A stretch of DNA of 64,000 nt from Vibrio algicola. Lineage in GTDB: Bacteria; Pseudomonadota; Gammaproteobacteria; Enterobacterales; Vibrionaceae. Positions 36,103 through 47,091 of this stretch are shown here, piece by piece. The position numbers were made by a program, and so were the translations under genes. Location of the stretch: NCBI RefSeq assembly GCF_009601765.2, contig NZ_CP045699.1:2232001-2296000 (forward strand). The letters run 5' to 3'. The notes under the pieces are model-generated. The model searched no databases and was not told where the DNA came from. It saw only the letters and a program-made list of their open reading frames with translations. Numbering within the stretch: the first letter of the stretch is position 1; each line of letters opens with the position of its first letter.

Positions 36103-37458
36103 CTACTTTGCTGCTAATGCTTGCAACAATTTGCCATGGATCCCTTCAAAGCCACCATTGCTCATTACTAAGATCTGATCGCCAGCATGGGCTTGTGCCA
36201 CCACTCGCTCAACAAGTGTATCGATATTATCTTCAACAAAAGCAGTTTGTTCACATTGATCGGCGACCGATTGTACTGACCACTGGATATTATTGGGTTG
36301 GTATAACGCCACCACATCAGCATGTTTAAATGCTGCCGCTAAGGTTTGTTGATGCACTCCCATTTTCATGGTGCTAGAGCGAGGTTCAAACACCGCAATA
36401 ATTTTACTGTCACCGACTTTATTGCGCAGACCATCAAGGGTTAAATCAATCGCGGTTGGATGATGGGCAAAATCATCATAAACCGTCACGTTAGCTTCAA
36501 TGCCTTTTAGTTCTAAACGACGTTTCGTATTAATAAATTTGCCTAACGCTTCACAAGCAAGATCGGCGGTGACGCCAACATGTCGCGCCGCGGAAATCGC
36601 CATTAAGGCATTATTGAGATTATGATCACCGACCAAATCCCATTTCACTACTCCGCCCAACTGACCATCGAGATAAACATTAAAATGGCTGCCATCTTTT
36701 TGAATTTTTTCAGCTTTCCAGTGACCATCATCGCCTATATGTTCGAGTTCACTCCAGCAACCACGTTGGATCACATCCTCTAGGCCAGCATCATTAGTCG
36801 GGGTTAAGATCCGTCCGTTACCCGGAACAGTACGCACTAAATGATGAAATTGTCGCTTGATCGCTTCAAGATCGTCAAAAATGTCAGCATGATCGAACTC
36901 AAGATTATTCATCACTAAGGTGCGTGGATGATAATGAACAAACTTTGAACGCTTATCGAAAAAAGCACTGTCATATTCATCTGCTTCGACCACAAAAAAC
37001 ATACTTTCGCCTAGACGAGCCGATACACCAAAGTTACCAAGTACACCACCAACCAGAAAGCCCGGTGTATAGCCACAGTCTTCTAAAATCCAAGACAACA
37101 TGCTTGCCGTGGTGGTTTTCCCATGGGTACCCGCTACCGCTAACACCCAACGATCATGCAATAAAAACTCTTGTAACCATTGCGGGCCAGAGGTGTATTT
37201 AAGATTCTGATTTAATACATATTCCACGCACGGATTACCACGACTCATGGCATTTCCTATTACCACTAAATCGGGGGCGGGATTTAATTGAGAAGGATCG
37301 AATCCTTCAATTATTTCAATACCTTGAGATTCAAGCAAAGTGCTCATTGGCGGATACACATTGGCATCACTGCCAGTTACTTTATGCCCTAGCTGGCGAG
37401 CTAATACGGCGGCACCGCCCATAAAAGTGCCACAAATACCAAGAATATGAATATGCAT
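36103..37458 (-). CDS. mpl: UDP-N-acetylmuramate:tripeptide ligase Mpl
   Basis: Reattaches recycled murein tripeptide to UDP-MurNAc in cell-wall recycling. The start was set at ATG 37458 (MHIHILGICGTFMGG), after GGAAGG; a 12-residue longer reading lacks support. The 451 residues show the dinucleotide-like N-terminal fold GICGTFMGGAA, the Mur ligase P-loop VAGTHGKTTTAS near 110, and DDFAHHPTA near 330. The FMGG variant and the GGVLGNFG loop are typical of Mpl rather than MurC. Confidence 0.95.
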   Translation of the reverse strand: MHIHILGICGTFMGGAAVLARQLGHKVTGSDANVYPPMSTLLESQGIEIIEGFDPSQLNPAPDLVVIGNAMSRGNPCVEYVLNQNLKYTSGPQWLQEFLLHDRWVLAVAGTHGKTTTASMLSWILEDCGYTPGFLVGGVLGNFGVSARLGESMFFVVEADEYDSAFFDKRSKFVHYHPRTLVMNNLEFDHADIFDDLEAIKRQFHHLVRTVPGNGRILTPTNDAGLEDVIQRGCWSELEHIGDDGHWKAEKIQKDGSHFNVYLDGQLGGVVKWDLVGDHNLNNALMAISAARHVGVTADLACEALGKFINTKRRLELKGIEANVTVYDDFAHHPTAIDLTLDGLRNKVGDSKIIAVFEPRSSTMKMGVHQQTLAAAFKHADVVALYQPNNIQWSVQSVADQCEQTAFVEDNIDTLVERVVAQAHAGDQILVMSNGGFEGIHGKLLQALAAK

Positions 37459-37764
37459 AATAGGTTTTCCTTCCCACTTTTTTGTGAGACTCAAATTAGG
37501 TCAATAACTTTGTGCGAAATAGTAACTCAAACGCAATCAAATGTATGGTGTTCGAAAACAATTTTCTGTGCATTATTATGAATTATCTCTTTTAATATCG
37601 AGACCTTGCTTAAGTGCACATTTGTGAAGCTTCATCAGTTACTTCATTACCATTAATAAGATTCTGGATTTACAATCGAATAAATGAGTATCCAAAAGAG
37701 ATACACACTGGTACTACCACTATTTCCTGCAATGAATAAAATTAACGACAAAAAAGGATCCATT

Positions 37765-38775
37765 ATGTCGATAACTCGCACGTTAGGCGAATTTATTATT
37801 GAACACCAAAATCACTTTCCTCATGCCAGTGGTGACCTTTCTTCTCTGCTTGGCTCGATAAAATTAGCGGCTAAAATTGTCAACCGAGAAATTAACAAAG
37901 CCGGTTTAGTTGATATTACGGGTTCAGTTGGTGCTGAGAATGTGCAAGGTGAAGAGCAACAAAAGCTCGATCTGTATGCCAATGACAAATTTAAAGCCGC
38001 ACTTGAAGCTCGTGGTCAAGTTTGTGGTATTGCCAGTGAAGAAGAAGATGAAGCGGTAAGCTTTAATAAAGAACTCAATAAAAATGCCAAGTATGTGGTG
38101 TTAATGGATCCTTTAGATGGTTCATCGAATATCGATGTGAATGTCTCGGTCGGAACCATCTTCTCGATCTACCACCGAGTATCTCCGATTGGTAGTGCGC
38201 CGACTGCGGAAGATTTTCTTCAGCCAGGCCATAAGCAAGTGGCGGCGGGCTACATTATTTATGGCTCATCCACCATGCTGGTATACACCACAGGTAAAGG
38301 GGTACATGGCTTTACTTACGATCCTTCGATCGGAGTCTTCTGCTTGTCACATGAGAAAATGATGATCCCTGCTACAGGCTCAATCTATTCGATTAATGAA
38401 GGCAATTACATTCGTTTTCCGACTGGAATAAAGAAATACATTAAATACTGCCAAGAAGATGCACCAGAAGATAACCGTCCTTACACCTCGCGTTATATTG
38501 GTTCATTGGTGGCAGATTATCACCGTAACCTATTAAAAGGTGGCGTCTATTTATACCCAAGCACTCAAAGACATCCTGATGGTAAATTGCGTTTATTGTA
38601 TGAATGCAACCCGATTGCTTTCTTAATGGAGCAATCTGGCGGTAAGGCAACTGATGGCTATCAACGGATTTTAGATATCAAACCAACCGAACTGCATCAA
38701 CGCGTTCCTTTCGTAGTCGGCTCAACGATAATGGTTGAGAAAGTTGAATCCTTCTTGCAACAATACCCAGATTAA
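37765..38775 (+). CDS. fbp: Fructose-1,6-bisphosphatase class 1
   Basis: Gluconeogenic phosphatase. ATG 37765 after AAAGGA gives 336 residues; an extension to 37684 is rejected. Metal-binding motifs are EEEDE near 92 and [12 protein letters not shown] near 118; the substrate region includes [13 protein letters not shown] near 235 and the C-terminal family signature GGVYLYP. It is followed by a terminator. Confidence 0.96.
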   Translation: MSITRTLGEFIIEHQNHFPHASGDLSSLLGSIKLAAKIVNREINKAGLVDITGSVGAENVQGEEQQKLDLYANDKFKAALEARGQVCGIASEEEDEAVSFNKELNKNAKYVVLMDPLDGSSNIDVNVSVGTIFSIYHRVSPIGSAPTAEDFLQPGHKQVAAGYIIYGSSTMLVYTTGKGVHGFTYDPSIGVFCLSHEKMMIPATGSIYSINEGNYIRFPTGIKKYIKYCQEDAPEDNRPYTSRYIGSLVADYHRNLLKGGVYLYPSTQRHPDGKLRLLYECNPIAFLMEQSGGKATDGYQRILDIKPTELHQRVPFVVGSTIMVEKVESFLQQYPD

Positions 38776-38807
38776 TAATGTAATTGGCTAACAACCCCTA
38801 ATAATTG

Positions 38808-38840
38808 GCAATGAAGGTCCTTTTGGCTTTCATTGCTTTT
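38808..38840 (+). terminator. Terminator after fbp
   Basis: GCAATGAA pairs with TTCATTGC, followed by TTTTTT, 33 bases after the stop codon. Confidence 0.8.
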
Positions 38841-38962
38841 TTATGCCTCCCTTAATCCTCTCTGCCCCCTTTGTCGATCGCATTTTTGTAACTTTTCCGC
38901 TACAAACCACTGACAAGTCACGTTATAATCTGACGGTTTATTACTCTTAGAAAGGAATTCCA

Positions 38963-39490
38963 ATGAGCTTGAACCACGTCCCGGCTGGTAAATCATTACC
39001 TGATGATTTGTATGTTGTTATCGAAATCCCAGCCAATGCTGACCCAATTAAATATGAAGTTGATAAAGACAGTGGAGCATTATTTGTCGACCGTTTTATG
39101 TCGGCACCAATGTTCTACCCATGTAACTATGGTTATGTGAATGAGACACTATCATTAGACGGTGATCCGGTTGATGTATTAGTCCCAACCCCGTTTCCAT
39201 TAATGCCGGGCTCGGTGATCCGTTGCCGCCCAGTTGGGGTATTGAAAATGACCGATGAGTCAGGTGAAGATGCCAAAGTGATCGCGGTTCCACATAGCAA
39301 ACTGTCTAAAGAGTATGATCATATTCAAGATATTGGTGATGTACCTGAATTACTCAAATCACAAATCACCCACTTCTTTGAGCGTTATAAAGATCTTGAA
39401 AGCGGAAAATGGGTAAAAGTTGATGGCTGGGAAGGTGTGGCATCAGCGCGCGCTGAAATTTTAGAATCCTTTGAGCGAGCGAAGAAATAA
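38963..39490 (+). CDS. ppa: Inorganic pyrophosphatase
   Basis: Hydrolyses pyrophosphate from biosynthetic reactions. The 175 residues have the family I signature: [11 protein letters not shown] near 52 and DGDPVDVLV near 66, with the magnesium-binding aspartates. A GAAAGGAA box precedes the ATG. Normal length. Confidence 0.97.
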   Translation: MSLNHVPAGKSLPDDLYVVIEIPANADPIKYEVDKDSGALFVDRFMSAPMFYPCNYGYVNETLSLDGDPVDVLVPTPFPLMPGSVIRCRPVGVLKMTDESGEDAKVIAVPHSKLSKEYDHIQDIGDVPELLKSQITHFFERYKDLESGKWVKVDGWEGVASARAEILESFERAKK

Positions 39491-39540
39491 TTAAACTGCT
39501 CCCTGAAATTTCTAACTATGATAGTTGATTTTAATATAAA

Positions 39541-39577
39541 AAAAGAGCTCGCCATTATTGACGTGCTCTTTTATTTT
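39541..39577 (+). terminator. Terminator after ppa
   Basis: AAAAGAGC pairs with GCTCTTTT around a 16-base loop, followed by ATTTTT. The converging tamB transcript ends 120 bases to the right. Confidence 0.7.
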
Positions 39578-39693
39578 TATCGCAGTATTGATTCAGTTAA
39601 GCATCATCCTAGCTTATCTTGATTGAGATTGAATGCCCGACACCTGCACACTCACTAATACAACAGCTGGTATCTAAACCGCATTGCCTTTTA

Positions 39694-42600
39694 TCAATCA
39701 AAACTAAACTGGTAAATAAAATCGACGGCGCTGTCTAATCCAGTTATCGCTTCAACATAAAAATCACTCATTAACTCATAGCGCACGGTAAATTCACCCA
39801 AAGCATTAAAGATACCAACGCCATATTTCACTTGCAGCCCAGGGGCGATATAACCACTCACCGTCACTTGTGATTCATCTCCTGAACCTGCGGTGCCAAG
39901 TTGTAAGTCTTGCACCCCAAATTTTTCTCCTAACTCGCCAACCACTCTGCCACTTTTGGCTAAGCTTAACCCAATTAGCGCTGTAGTCATGGCGCTACCA
40001 CCGGATCCATCTTCCACATCACGCCCACGCAATAAATACGATAACGCGCTGGTTTGAGACATTGCAGGCTCTGAAAACACAGTAACTTCTGGTGCATCAG
40101 CAGGGCCGGTAACTTCGATCCCTGCCGTCACATCATCTTCGGTATTGTCAGGATTACGGATCGCTTTGATCGACACATAAGGTTGATCTGCCGGGCCGTT
40201 CATAATGATCTTACCTTCTTTGATCACCAGATCTTGCCCGAAAGATCGATATGACCCTCTCTCAATTCGAATCTCACCTAAAATAAAGGGACCTTTGTTC
40301 TTCTGAGAAACTTTTAAATGCCCAACTAAGTTACCGCGTAAACCAAAGGCTGATAAACTCACATCGTCCCCGATATTGATGGTGACACTGGTTTGAAGCG
40401 CCATCGGCAACCCGGAGCTTTTTTCAACCGGTTGCAGGTTTTGATCTAAGATCACTTCATCTTTCGATAAACCAATGGCACTTTCGGGAAGATTTTCGAC
40501 TAAGATCCGTCCCCATGGTATATCAATATTACCGGTGATCTTGGCAAGTTTAGGCGTGATCGCAATGGTAAGATCCGGCCTAACCTTTAAGCGTACCATT
40601 GGCGGCGCTTCAACTTTTAAATCGTCACCAAACGCTCGCAGATTCACTCGCCAATTTTTACGCTTTGACCAATCGGCATCACCTTTTAGGTTAAGTTCAC
40701 CATCCGGCGTGTGAAGTTTTGAGTTTAAGCGTGCAGAATAACCATTAAATTTAGTATTAATCTCACCACTGTTGACGTCCACAGGAAAGGCTTGTCCTTC
40801 TAACTTCATTTTTGAAATCGTAAAGTCACCAACCACTCTCGGATTTAAGATTGGCCCTTGAAAATTAAGCATTGAGTTAATGTCAGCTTCCATTAAATTT
40901 TGCTCGCCTAACAAGGCTGATAATGGCAACAAGTTAATATGCTTGATACTGTTCATACCTTGCATAATCGGTCGTTTACTTTGTACTTTATCGATCGCCA
41001 CTTTGCCTTCAATTTCACCATTATTAGTCAAATCAAATAGCCATTTAAGATCGAGCTTATCATTGGCAAGCGCGGCTGAAAGTTGAAGCTCTTCCCAACC
41101 AATGGTGAGTGGAGGAGCAATGTTTTGTGTTACATGACCTTTAGGAATATGCAAATCAAGCTTAACTTGAGGTGGCGTATTGGGTGCCCATTTAGCCCAA
41201 GCTTTAGCGTTAATTTCTCCGCTAATTAAGGTGCCAGTTGGAATGAACTCTTTTAATTGATAAAACTTAAAATGACTAACGGCAAGCTTAACTTCTCCTT
41301 TTTCGCCCAGTGTTGCGTCTTCCTCTAAACAAATTTTAGCCGGAGAGTTAATCCAACAATGCGCATCCACCGAGGCGATGTTTTTATCTATTTGATACTC
41401 TAGCGGCAATGGCGACTGTAACTGCCAGTGTTGGGGTTGTTGCTGCTGCAATACGATTTCAGCCGACTGCAATTGCCCTTTCCATTGCATGTTGGTGGTC
41501 GATGTAACCCCTCCCGTAAGAGTAAAGTGAGTGGAGACCAAGTCGCTAATCGCATCAAAATCCAATTGGTGTTTTTTCTGTCCACCCGCAAAGTGAATTT
41601 TTAAGCTTTCTAGGTTATGGCCTTGATACTCGCCCTTGGTGGCCAGCAGTGCTAGATCGCCGCTTGGACTCGGAAACGGCGACACTTCACCTTTGATAAT
41701 TAAAGACTGTAGCGTGGCATCAAACTCTGGCACAGCAAGGTTTTTCGCAGTTAAATTCGAATACACTTTGGGTTGTTTTTGTTGACCACGTAATAATACT
41801 CGCCCTTGAATGCTGCCTTTTATTTGTGGCACCGATTGAGATAATGTCGGCGCCTCAATATCGACATCCATATCCCATTCTTTGCCCAATTGACCTTTGA
41901 TTTTTACGCCATTATCAGCATGAGAAATGCGTAAACCGCGCGTACCAACATTGATGGTGCCATCACCATTCGCATCATTGGCGTTGATCTGCCCTTTCAT
42001 TAAAATCGGATACTGACGTAAGATCCCTTGAATATCGACGCTCGGAACTTGTACCCGCCAACCGCCTTGTTTGGTGAGTGTGCCGGAATTAATCACACTG
42101 CCGCTGATCTTGCCTTCTGCTTGTGGCCATTGCTGTCCTGGTTGAATATCGGTAAAACCTAAGGTTGCGGTCCAATGCAATAACTGTTGCCAATTCACCA
42201 TTAATTGCCCCGACACATGGCCGCCCAATGTATCCAGTGTGATTTTTTGGATCTTGACATGGGATAGGTCACCCGACCCTGTTACCTCTAATCCTGTGGT
42301 GGGAATATCATCACCAGAAGCATCGGCTTGAACGTCAAATTGATAATGTTCTAATGAACCTTTCGCGCTCAAATTAGGCACGGCAACATGATAATCAGCC
42401 GGGCCTTTTAATGGCCAGCGCACTTTGGTTTGAGTGAGTTGTACATCAAAAGGCAAGCTAGCTTTCAGTGGTTGTAATGTTCCGCTTAGATGTGCATTGG
42501 CTCCATTTGATAACTGAGTCACTAGTGATAAATCAGCCACGCTACCATCGGCTTCTAAACGAATTTTTTGACCTAAATAATCCTCCATTTTCACTTGGCT

Positions 42601-43464
42601 ATTGGCGCGTAAGGTTAATGGGTAATCTCCGGCTAATGTCACCTTTGCTTTAGCATCGAGATCAGCTTGCGGCATATCAAGTTGCAAGCGATTAATACTC
42701 ACCTTGCTGCCTCGAGTATTGCCATTTAATGCTAAGCGATTAACCACGATCGGGGTATCACCGTTCAGGCGAAAATCTTTTACTTCAAACGGTTCAATAT
42801 TCAAGTTTATCGGTAGCTTGATTTCCGGTAATGCTATATCGGGTTGCTCGGATAGCGGCACTTTTTTAACGGGTGAGGTTGATTGTTTAGGGGAACTAGA
42901 TGCAAGAGATAAACGAATACTTTGCCAGGTGGTCGGGCGCAGCGTTAAGGTGCTACCTTGCATATATAAGCCACTCGAAAACGACTGCCACTTAACCTTA
43001 TTGCCGAGTATATTTAAATCGATATCGTTGAGGGTAAGGTGAGTTAACGACACTGGAATAGGCAAAAAAATCGATGACATTGGCGCTGACGAATCATCCT
43101 CACTGCTTGGCGTATCGGGTAATGATGGCAGGTCGAGCTTTAAACCTTGCAGCGCGACCGTATCAACACACACTGAGTGTTGTAGCAAACAATCTAAAGT
43201 AATGGCGAAATCTAAGCGTTTTAATTTAACCTCTAATGGCAACTCTGGAGCATGATATTGGATATTTTTTAATGTAAATGCGGGTAATACGCTCCCTTCA
43301 GCCTCACCCACACTTAACTCTGGTAATGCTTTATGTGCCACCCACAGTGCGCTATTTAGCCCAAGATTGGTAAACAATAACACTGCCAATAACAACAGTA
43401 GTATGAGTACTGTTGTCGGGATAAGAAGGGTAAGTCCTAGTAACCATTTAAGTAATCGTCTCAT
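39694..43464 (-). CDS. tamB: Translocation and assembly module protein TamB
   Basis: Large inner-membrane-anchored periplasmic bridge that works with TamA in outer-membrane protein or lipid transport. The 1256 residues start with one membrane helix (about residues 8-33). Long beta-rich repeats follow, up to the C-terminal DUF490/TamB domain, where QTSALSYLLRGRD and SGYIAPGLQVKYGVGIF are recognisable, ending in phenylalanine-aspartate. Its start overlaps the tamA stop (TAATG), so translation is probably coupled. Confidence 0.95.
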   Translation of the reverse strand: MRRLLKWLLGLTLLIPTTVLILLLLLAVLLFTNLGLNSALWVAHKALPELSVGEAEGSVLPAFTLKNIQYHAPELPLEVKLKRLDFAITLDCLLQHSVCVDTVALQGLKLDLPSLPDTPSSEDDSSAPMSSIFLPIPVSLTHLTLNDIDLNILGNKVKWQSFSSGLYMQGSTLTLRPTTWQSIRLSLASSSPKQSTSPVKKVPLSEQPDIALPEIKLPINLNIEPFEVKDFRLNGDTPIVVNRLALNGNTRGSKVSINRLQLDMPQADLDAKAKVTLAGDYPLTLRANSQVKMEDYLGQKIRLEADGSVADLSLVTQLSNGANAHLSGTLQPLKASLPFDVQLTQTKVRWPLKGPADYHVAVPNLSAKGSLEHYQFDVQADASGDDIPTTGLEVTGSGDLSHVKIQKITLDTLGGHVSGQLMVNWQQLLHWTATLGFTDIQPGQQWPQAEGKISGSVINSGTLTKQGGWRVQVPSVDIQGILRQYPILMKGQINANDANGDGTINVGTRGLRISHADNGVKIKGQLGKEWDMDVDIEAPTLSQSVPQIKGSIQGRVLLRGQQKQPKVYSNLTAKNLAVPEFDATLQSLIIKGEVSPFPSPSGDLALLATKGEYQGHNLESLKIHFAGGQKKHQLDFDAISDLVSTHFTLTGGVTSTTNMQWKGQLQSAEIVLQQQQPQHWQLQSPLPLEYQIDKNIASVDAHCWINSPAKICLEEDATLGEKGEVKLAVSHFKFYQLKEFIPTGTLISGEINAKAWAKWAPNTPPQVKLDLHIPKGHVTQNIAPPLTIGWEELQLSAALANDKLDLKWLFDLTNNGEIEGKVAIDKVQSKRPIMQGMNSIKHINLLPLSALLGEQNLMEADINSMLNFQGPILNPRVVGDFTISKMKLEGQAFPVDVNSGEINTKFNGYSARLNSKLHTPDGELNLKGDADWSKRKNWRVNLRAFGDDLKVEAPPMVRLKVRPDLTIAITPKLAKITGNIDIPWGRILVENLPESAIGLSKDEVILDQNLQPVEKSSGLPMALQTSVTINIGDDVSLSAFGLRGNLVGHLKVSQKNKGPFILGEIRIERGSYRSFGQDLVIKEGKIIMNGPADQPYVSIKAIRNPDNTEDDVTAGIEVTGPADAPEVTVFSEPAMSQTSALSYLLRGRDVEDGSGGSAMTTALIGLSLAKSGRVVGELGEKFGVQDLQLGTAGSGDESQVTVSGYIAPGLQVKYGVGIFNALGEFTVRYELMSDFYVEAITGLDSAVDFIYQFSFD

Positions 43465-45197
43465 TACAACTCTGGCCCTAAGGTAAAGTGGATCTTAAAT
43501 TGATCGCCTTTATCAGCATTCTGACCATAAGCAAAATCAAGGCGCACCGGACCTACGGGTGATCCCCAGCGTAAACCCATTCCTAAACCAGTTTTCCATT
43601 GTGGGGTATCTGTCCATGCATCACCAAAGTCGGCAAAGGTTGCCCACCACCAATTACCCGTAATACGATATTGGTATTCAAAACTACTGGTTGCCATATA
43701 AGCTCCACCCTCTAATTCACCTTCACTATTTTCAGGTGAAATATCTTCATAGCCATAACCGCGTAGCGAGTTAATCCCCCCCACAAAGAAACGCAATGAT
43801 GGTGGTACTTTATCCCAATCTTCAGCAAAGGTCCCCCCTGCATCTAATCGAGTTAAGAATCGGTGATTTTCTCCAGCTCCGCGCACCCAGCCAGTATGGC
43901 CAATCACTCGTAATACACGGGTGTCAGATAAAACGGCTGGATCACCATATTCGACTTTAATACTTTGTTTATCTCCCCACATCGGCATACCACTGGTACC
44001 GCGTGTTCTGACTCGTGAAAATGATATGCCAGGCAAAGCAAACAATGAGTGGCCAGATTCCGAAGCCTGTACATAATCTTCATATAAAAGACGAACATAA
44101 ATACTGCGATGCCAACCATCATCGTACAGCCAATGACGTTCAAACGATAAATTTTGTTCTTGGCTATCGGTGTCATTTTCATTTTCGTCTTTAAAACCAT
44201 ATTGCACCAAATAATAATCATGCAATACATCGACTAATGGAATTTTGTAGTTGGCAATAAAGGTTTTCTCTGGGCTTGAGAGCATCACACTGGCACCGGT
44301 ACTATGCCCATATTTATTAAGCCAAGGTTTTTTCCAAGATAATTTCCCTCGCGGCCCAACATCAGTCGAATAACCTAAACCTGTTTCTATTTGGTTTTTG
44401 GTTTGTGGCTCAAGGTTCACTTTCATCGGTAATTTTTTGGTTTTACCTGAATGCTCTAGATCCGGCTGTACTGATACGCTTGAAAACCATTCGGTGCTGG
44501 ATAAGTTTTGATTTAATAGTCCAACCGAAACCGATTGATAAGGGTCACCTTCTTTATAAGGCAGCAATGATCGCACTCGAGGATCTTCAATTTGGCTGCC
44601 CTTAATACTAGTATTACCAAATAAATAACGAGGCCCACTCTGGTAATGTAAATGTATAAAAGCTTGATTACGCTGCGGGGAGACTTGTAGACGAGCATCA
44701 AAAAATTGACCATCAAAATAGCCTTTTTGTAATGCTAAGTTTCTCATTGCACTTTTTAGAGACTCATAATGACCATGATTGAGCACTTGCCCTAGGTTCA
44801 GTTTAGAATTATCAATTAAACGAATAAAATCTTTATCTGCTGCCGCTTCTCCTTTGATATCAATATCGCTGATATAAATAATACTCGGCACACCTTTGTC
44901 GATTTGAACAATTAATTCGTTATCTTCTTCACTTGCCTCCCCTTCAACCGTAAAGGTAATGTCGGGGTTGTAGTAACCTAATGCTTTTAAGGCGTCTCGA
45001 ATATTGGTTTCTAATTGGGATTGAAAGCGCAGCGACACCGAATACTGATCTTCTTTGATCGAAGAAAGATAAGCCGATATATTATCTTCAGCCTTTCCTT
45101 CTACGCCTTTAATCGTCAGCTCTGTTTCTGCATAACTCGCCGTCGTTGGCAATAGCAGTAAGGAACTTATTAAAAGAGATAAGTAGGTGTATTTCAT
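43464..45197 (-). CDS. tamA: Translocation and assembly module protein TamA
   Basis: Omp85-family outer-membrane protein. The start was moved to ATG 45197 (MKYTYLSLLISSLLLLP), which begins a proper signal peptide ending near SYA; the longer frame to 45338 overlaps msrA and has no leader. The 577 residues have three POTRA domains (about 25-260) and a barrel with the GGINSLRGYGYE loop near 500 and GSPVGPVRLDFAYG near the end. Divergent from msrA by about 126 bp, a region shared by both promoters. Confidence 0.93.
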   Translation of the reverse strand: MKYTYLSLLISSLLLLPTTASYAETELTIKGVEGKAEDNISAYLSSIKEDQYSVSLRFQSQLETNIRDALKALGYYNPDITFTVEGEASEEDNELIVQIDKGVPSIIYISDIDIKGEAAADKDFIRLIDNSKLNLGQVLNHGHYESLKSAMRNLALQKGYFDGQFFDARLQVSPQRNQAFIHLHYQSGPRYLFGNTSIKGSQIEDPRVRSLLPYKEGDPYQSVSVGLLNQNLSSTEWFSSVSVQPDLEHSGKTKKLPMKVNLEPQTKNQIETGLGYSTDVGPRGKLSWKKPWLNKYGHSTGASVMLSSPEKTFIANYKIPLVDVLHDYYLVQYGFKDENENDTDSQEQNLSFERHWLYDDGWHRSIYVRLLYEDYVQASESGHSLFALPGISFSRVRTRGTSGMPMWGDKQSIKVEYGDPAVLSDTRVLRVIGHTGWVRGAGENHRFLTRLDAGGTFAEDWDKVPPSLRFFVGGINSLRGYGYEDISPENSEGELEGGAYMATSSFEYQYRITGNWWWATFADFGDAWTDTPQWKTGLGMGLRWGSPVGPVRLDFAYGQNADKGDQFKIHFTLGPEL

Positions 45198-45323
45198 TGA
45201 TGGCAAGTGCTCTCTATCCTTAAAAGCAAGCAACCCTTGTGAATTTGAAATCAAAAATAGGGTTATCCGGTCAGGTAGTATAACTGTTAGTCCTTTTTCT
45301 CTAAAGCAACAAGAGGTCCAAAT

Positions 45324-45971
45324 ATGTCGAATAACCAAAAATTAGTCACAGCAGCAACGGCATTAGTCGGCCGAAATGAAAAAATGCCCGTGACTGAGTG
45401 CCATTTTATCAATCAAACGGATTTAAGCGCAGATAAACCAGTAAATTTTCAGCAAGTATTGTTAGGTTTAGGTTGTTTTTGGGGCGCTGAGCGTGTTTTT
45501 TGGTCACTCGAAGGCGTAGTAAGTACTTCGGTAGGCTACAGCGGCGGCTATACTAAAAATCCAACCTATCAAGAAGTGTGCTCAGGACAAACGGGTCATG
45601 CGGAAGTAGTAAGGGTTATTTTTGATCCGGCCATTGTGACACTCCAACAACTATTAACGGTATTTTGGGAGCGTCATAATCCCACTCAAGGCATGCGCCA
45701 AGGTAATGATATCGGCACCCAATACCGTTCAGTGATTTATGTCGACACTCAAGCTGATCTAGACACTACACAAACCAGTAAAGCGACCTATCAATTTGCT
45801 TTACAACAAGAGGCTTTATCACAAGATACCGGCTCACAAGGCATCACTACTGAGATTGCGCTAGCACAAGAGTATTACTTAGCCGAAACCTATCACCAGC
45901 AATATTTAGCCAAGAACCCTCAAGGGTATTGTGGGATTGGAGGAACCGGAGTGTGCTTTCCTGCGCAATGA
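45324..45971 (+). CDS. msrA: Peptide methionine sulfoxide reductase A
   Basis: Repairs S-methionine sulfoxide. The 215 residues contain the catalytic GLGCFWGAE near 48 with the nucleophile Cys, then VGYSGGYTKNPTYQEVCSGQTGHAE. Resolving cysteines sit in YCGIGGTGVCF at the C-terminus. The N-terminal extension matches E. coli-type MsrA. It is divergent from tamA as in many enterics. Confidence 0.95.
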   Translation: MSNNQKLVTAATALVGRNEKMPVTECHFINQTDLSADKPVNFQQVLLGLGCFWGAERVFWSLEGVVSTSVGYSGGYTKNPTYQEVCSGQTGHAEVVRVIFDPAIVTLQQLLTVFWERHNPTQGMRQGNDIGTQYRSVIYVDTQADLDTTQTSKATYQFALQQEALSQDTGSQGITTEIALAQEYYLAETYHQQYLAKNPQGYCGIGGTGVCFPAQ

Positions 45972-46061
45972 TGCTTAATGATTATGGCGGTTGCTAGCTC
46001 AACCAGAAGAATGTTGGGCTAGCAAAGTGTTGCTGCGATTTTTATTTTGCGAGCTCGGTTG

Positions 46062-46274
46062 TTAGCACTCTAATGATAGATGTTTAATCGCAAGGTTGAT
46101 CTCTTTCATCGCTTGTAACTGTTTCTTGTTGGCGACATTAGGCAGTAGTACTCGACCTTGATCAAAGCGAAAGTAACCAATACCTTGGATCATAAATTCA
46201 CCACTAAATAGCATCTTCACAAAGCGGGCAATTTTAGTGGGACGGTAACAGTTGAAAATTGGTCTCATGTTCAT
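46062..46274 (-). CDS. ytfK: YtfK-family (DUF1107) small protein
   Basis: A 70-residue protein whose pattern (FNCYRPTKIARFVKMLFSGEF, FDQGRVLLPNV, KKQLQAMKEINLAI) closely follows E. coli YtfK, which stimulates SpoT-dependent (p)ppGpp build-up. It is near msrA and tamAB, which matches the E. coli neighbourhood. The start could be Met 1 (46274) or Met 3 (46268). No signal peptide. Function by homology only. Confidence 0.85.
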   Translation of the reverse strand: MNMRPIFNCYRPTKIARFVKMLFSGEFMIQGIGYFRFDQGRVLLPNVANKKQLQAMKEINLAIKHLSLEC

Positions 46275-46503
46275 GATTTATATCCACTTTCTATATTCGC
46301 ATGTAAGATTCTGTCAATAAAACCATTGTGGCAGTGCGAATAAAACCACCACATATAACTGATGAGTCACAGTTATAACCAAAAATAATCTCCAAAAATT
46401 AGATCTCAGTGGCAAATACACACTTTAAAACATAATTATTAGGCTATTATATCGGTACATACCCACTCTTTATTTCATTATAGTTTATTAGGTAATCCAT
46501 ATT

Positions 46504-47055
46504 ATGTTGAAAAAATTATCCCTCGTTCTTTTACTATCCATTGCTCCTTTCATCGCCAATGCCAATAATGTGAAAATTGGTCAAAATGTGGCTGCAGTCA
46601 GTGTCGAGAAAGGTGGCGAAATTTTTATCCAAGATGATAAAGAGTCTTACCTACCTTGGCGCACCGAGCAAATGTTAGGTAAGGTTCGAGTGATCCAAGC
46701 GATTGCCGGCCGTACCAGTGCTAAAGCGATGAATGCTCCATTAATGGACGCCATCACCAATGAACACTTCCCTGAAAGTGATTATCAAACCACCACCGTC
46801 GTTAACCAAGATGATGCGATTTGGGGAACAGGTGCATTGGTAAAATCATCGACCGAGGATGGTAAAAAAGATTTCCCTTGGTCTTCAATGGTATTAGATA
46901 CTGATGGTGTGGTCGCTAAAGCGTGGCAATTGGACGATGGTACTTCAACCATTATCGTGCAAGATAAAAGCGGACGTGTACTGTACAACAAACAAGGTAA
47001 GTTAACGGAACAAGACATTGCCAGTGTTCTAAAACTCATCAAGAAAAGCCTTTAG
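46504..47055 (+). CDS. ytfJ: YtfJ-family periplasmic protein
   Basis: 183 residues with a signal peptide ending around ANAN (residue 21). The fold resembles thioredoxin-like YtfJ proteins (GKVRVIQAIAGRTSAKAMNAPLMDAI, SSMVLDTDGVVAKAWQL), but no CxxC motif is present. The role is unknown. It is transcribed alone before the zinc operon; the spacing to zrgA is 164 bp and contains candidate Zur sites. Confidence 0.85.
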   Translation: MLKKLSLVLLLSIAPFIANANNVKIGQNVAAVSVEKGGEIFIQDDKESYLPWRTEQMLGKVRVIQAIAGRTSAKAMNAPLMDAITNEHFPESDYQTTTVVNQDDAIWGTGALVKSSTEDGKKDFPWSSMVLDTDGVVAKAWQLDDGTSTIIVQDKSGRVLYNKQGKLTEQDIASVLKLIKKSL

Positions 47056-47091
47056 TTACTAGGGCTGTCGATCTGAATTTAATCACCATTA

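Noticed and set aside
45198..45338. Longer tamA N-terminus
   Set aside because: It overlaps the start of msrA and would bury the signal peptide 47 residues inside the protein.
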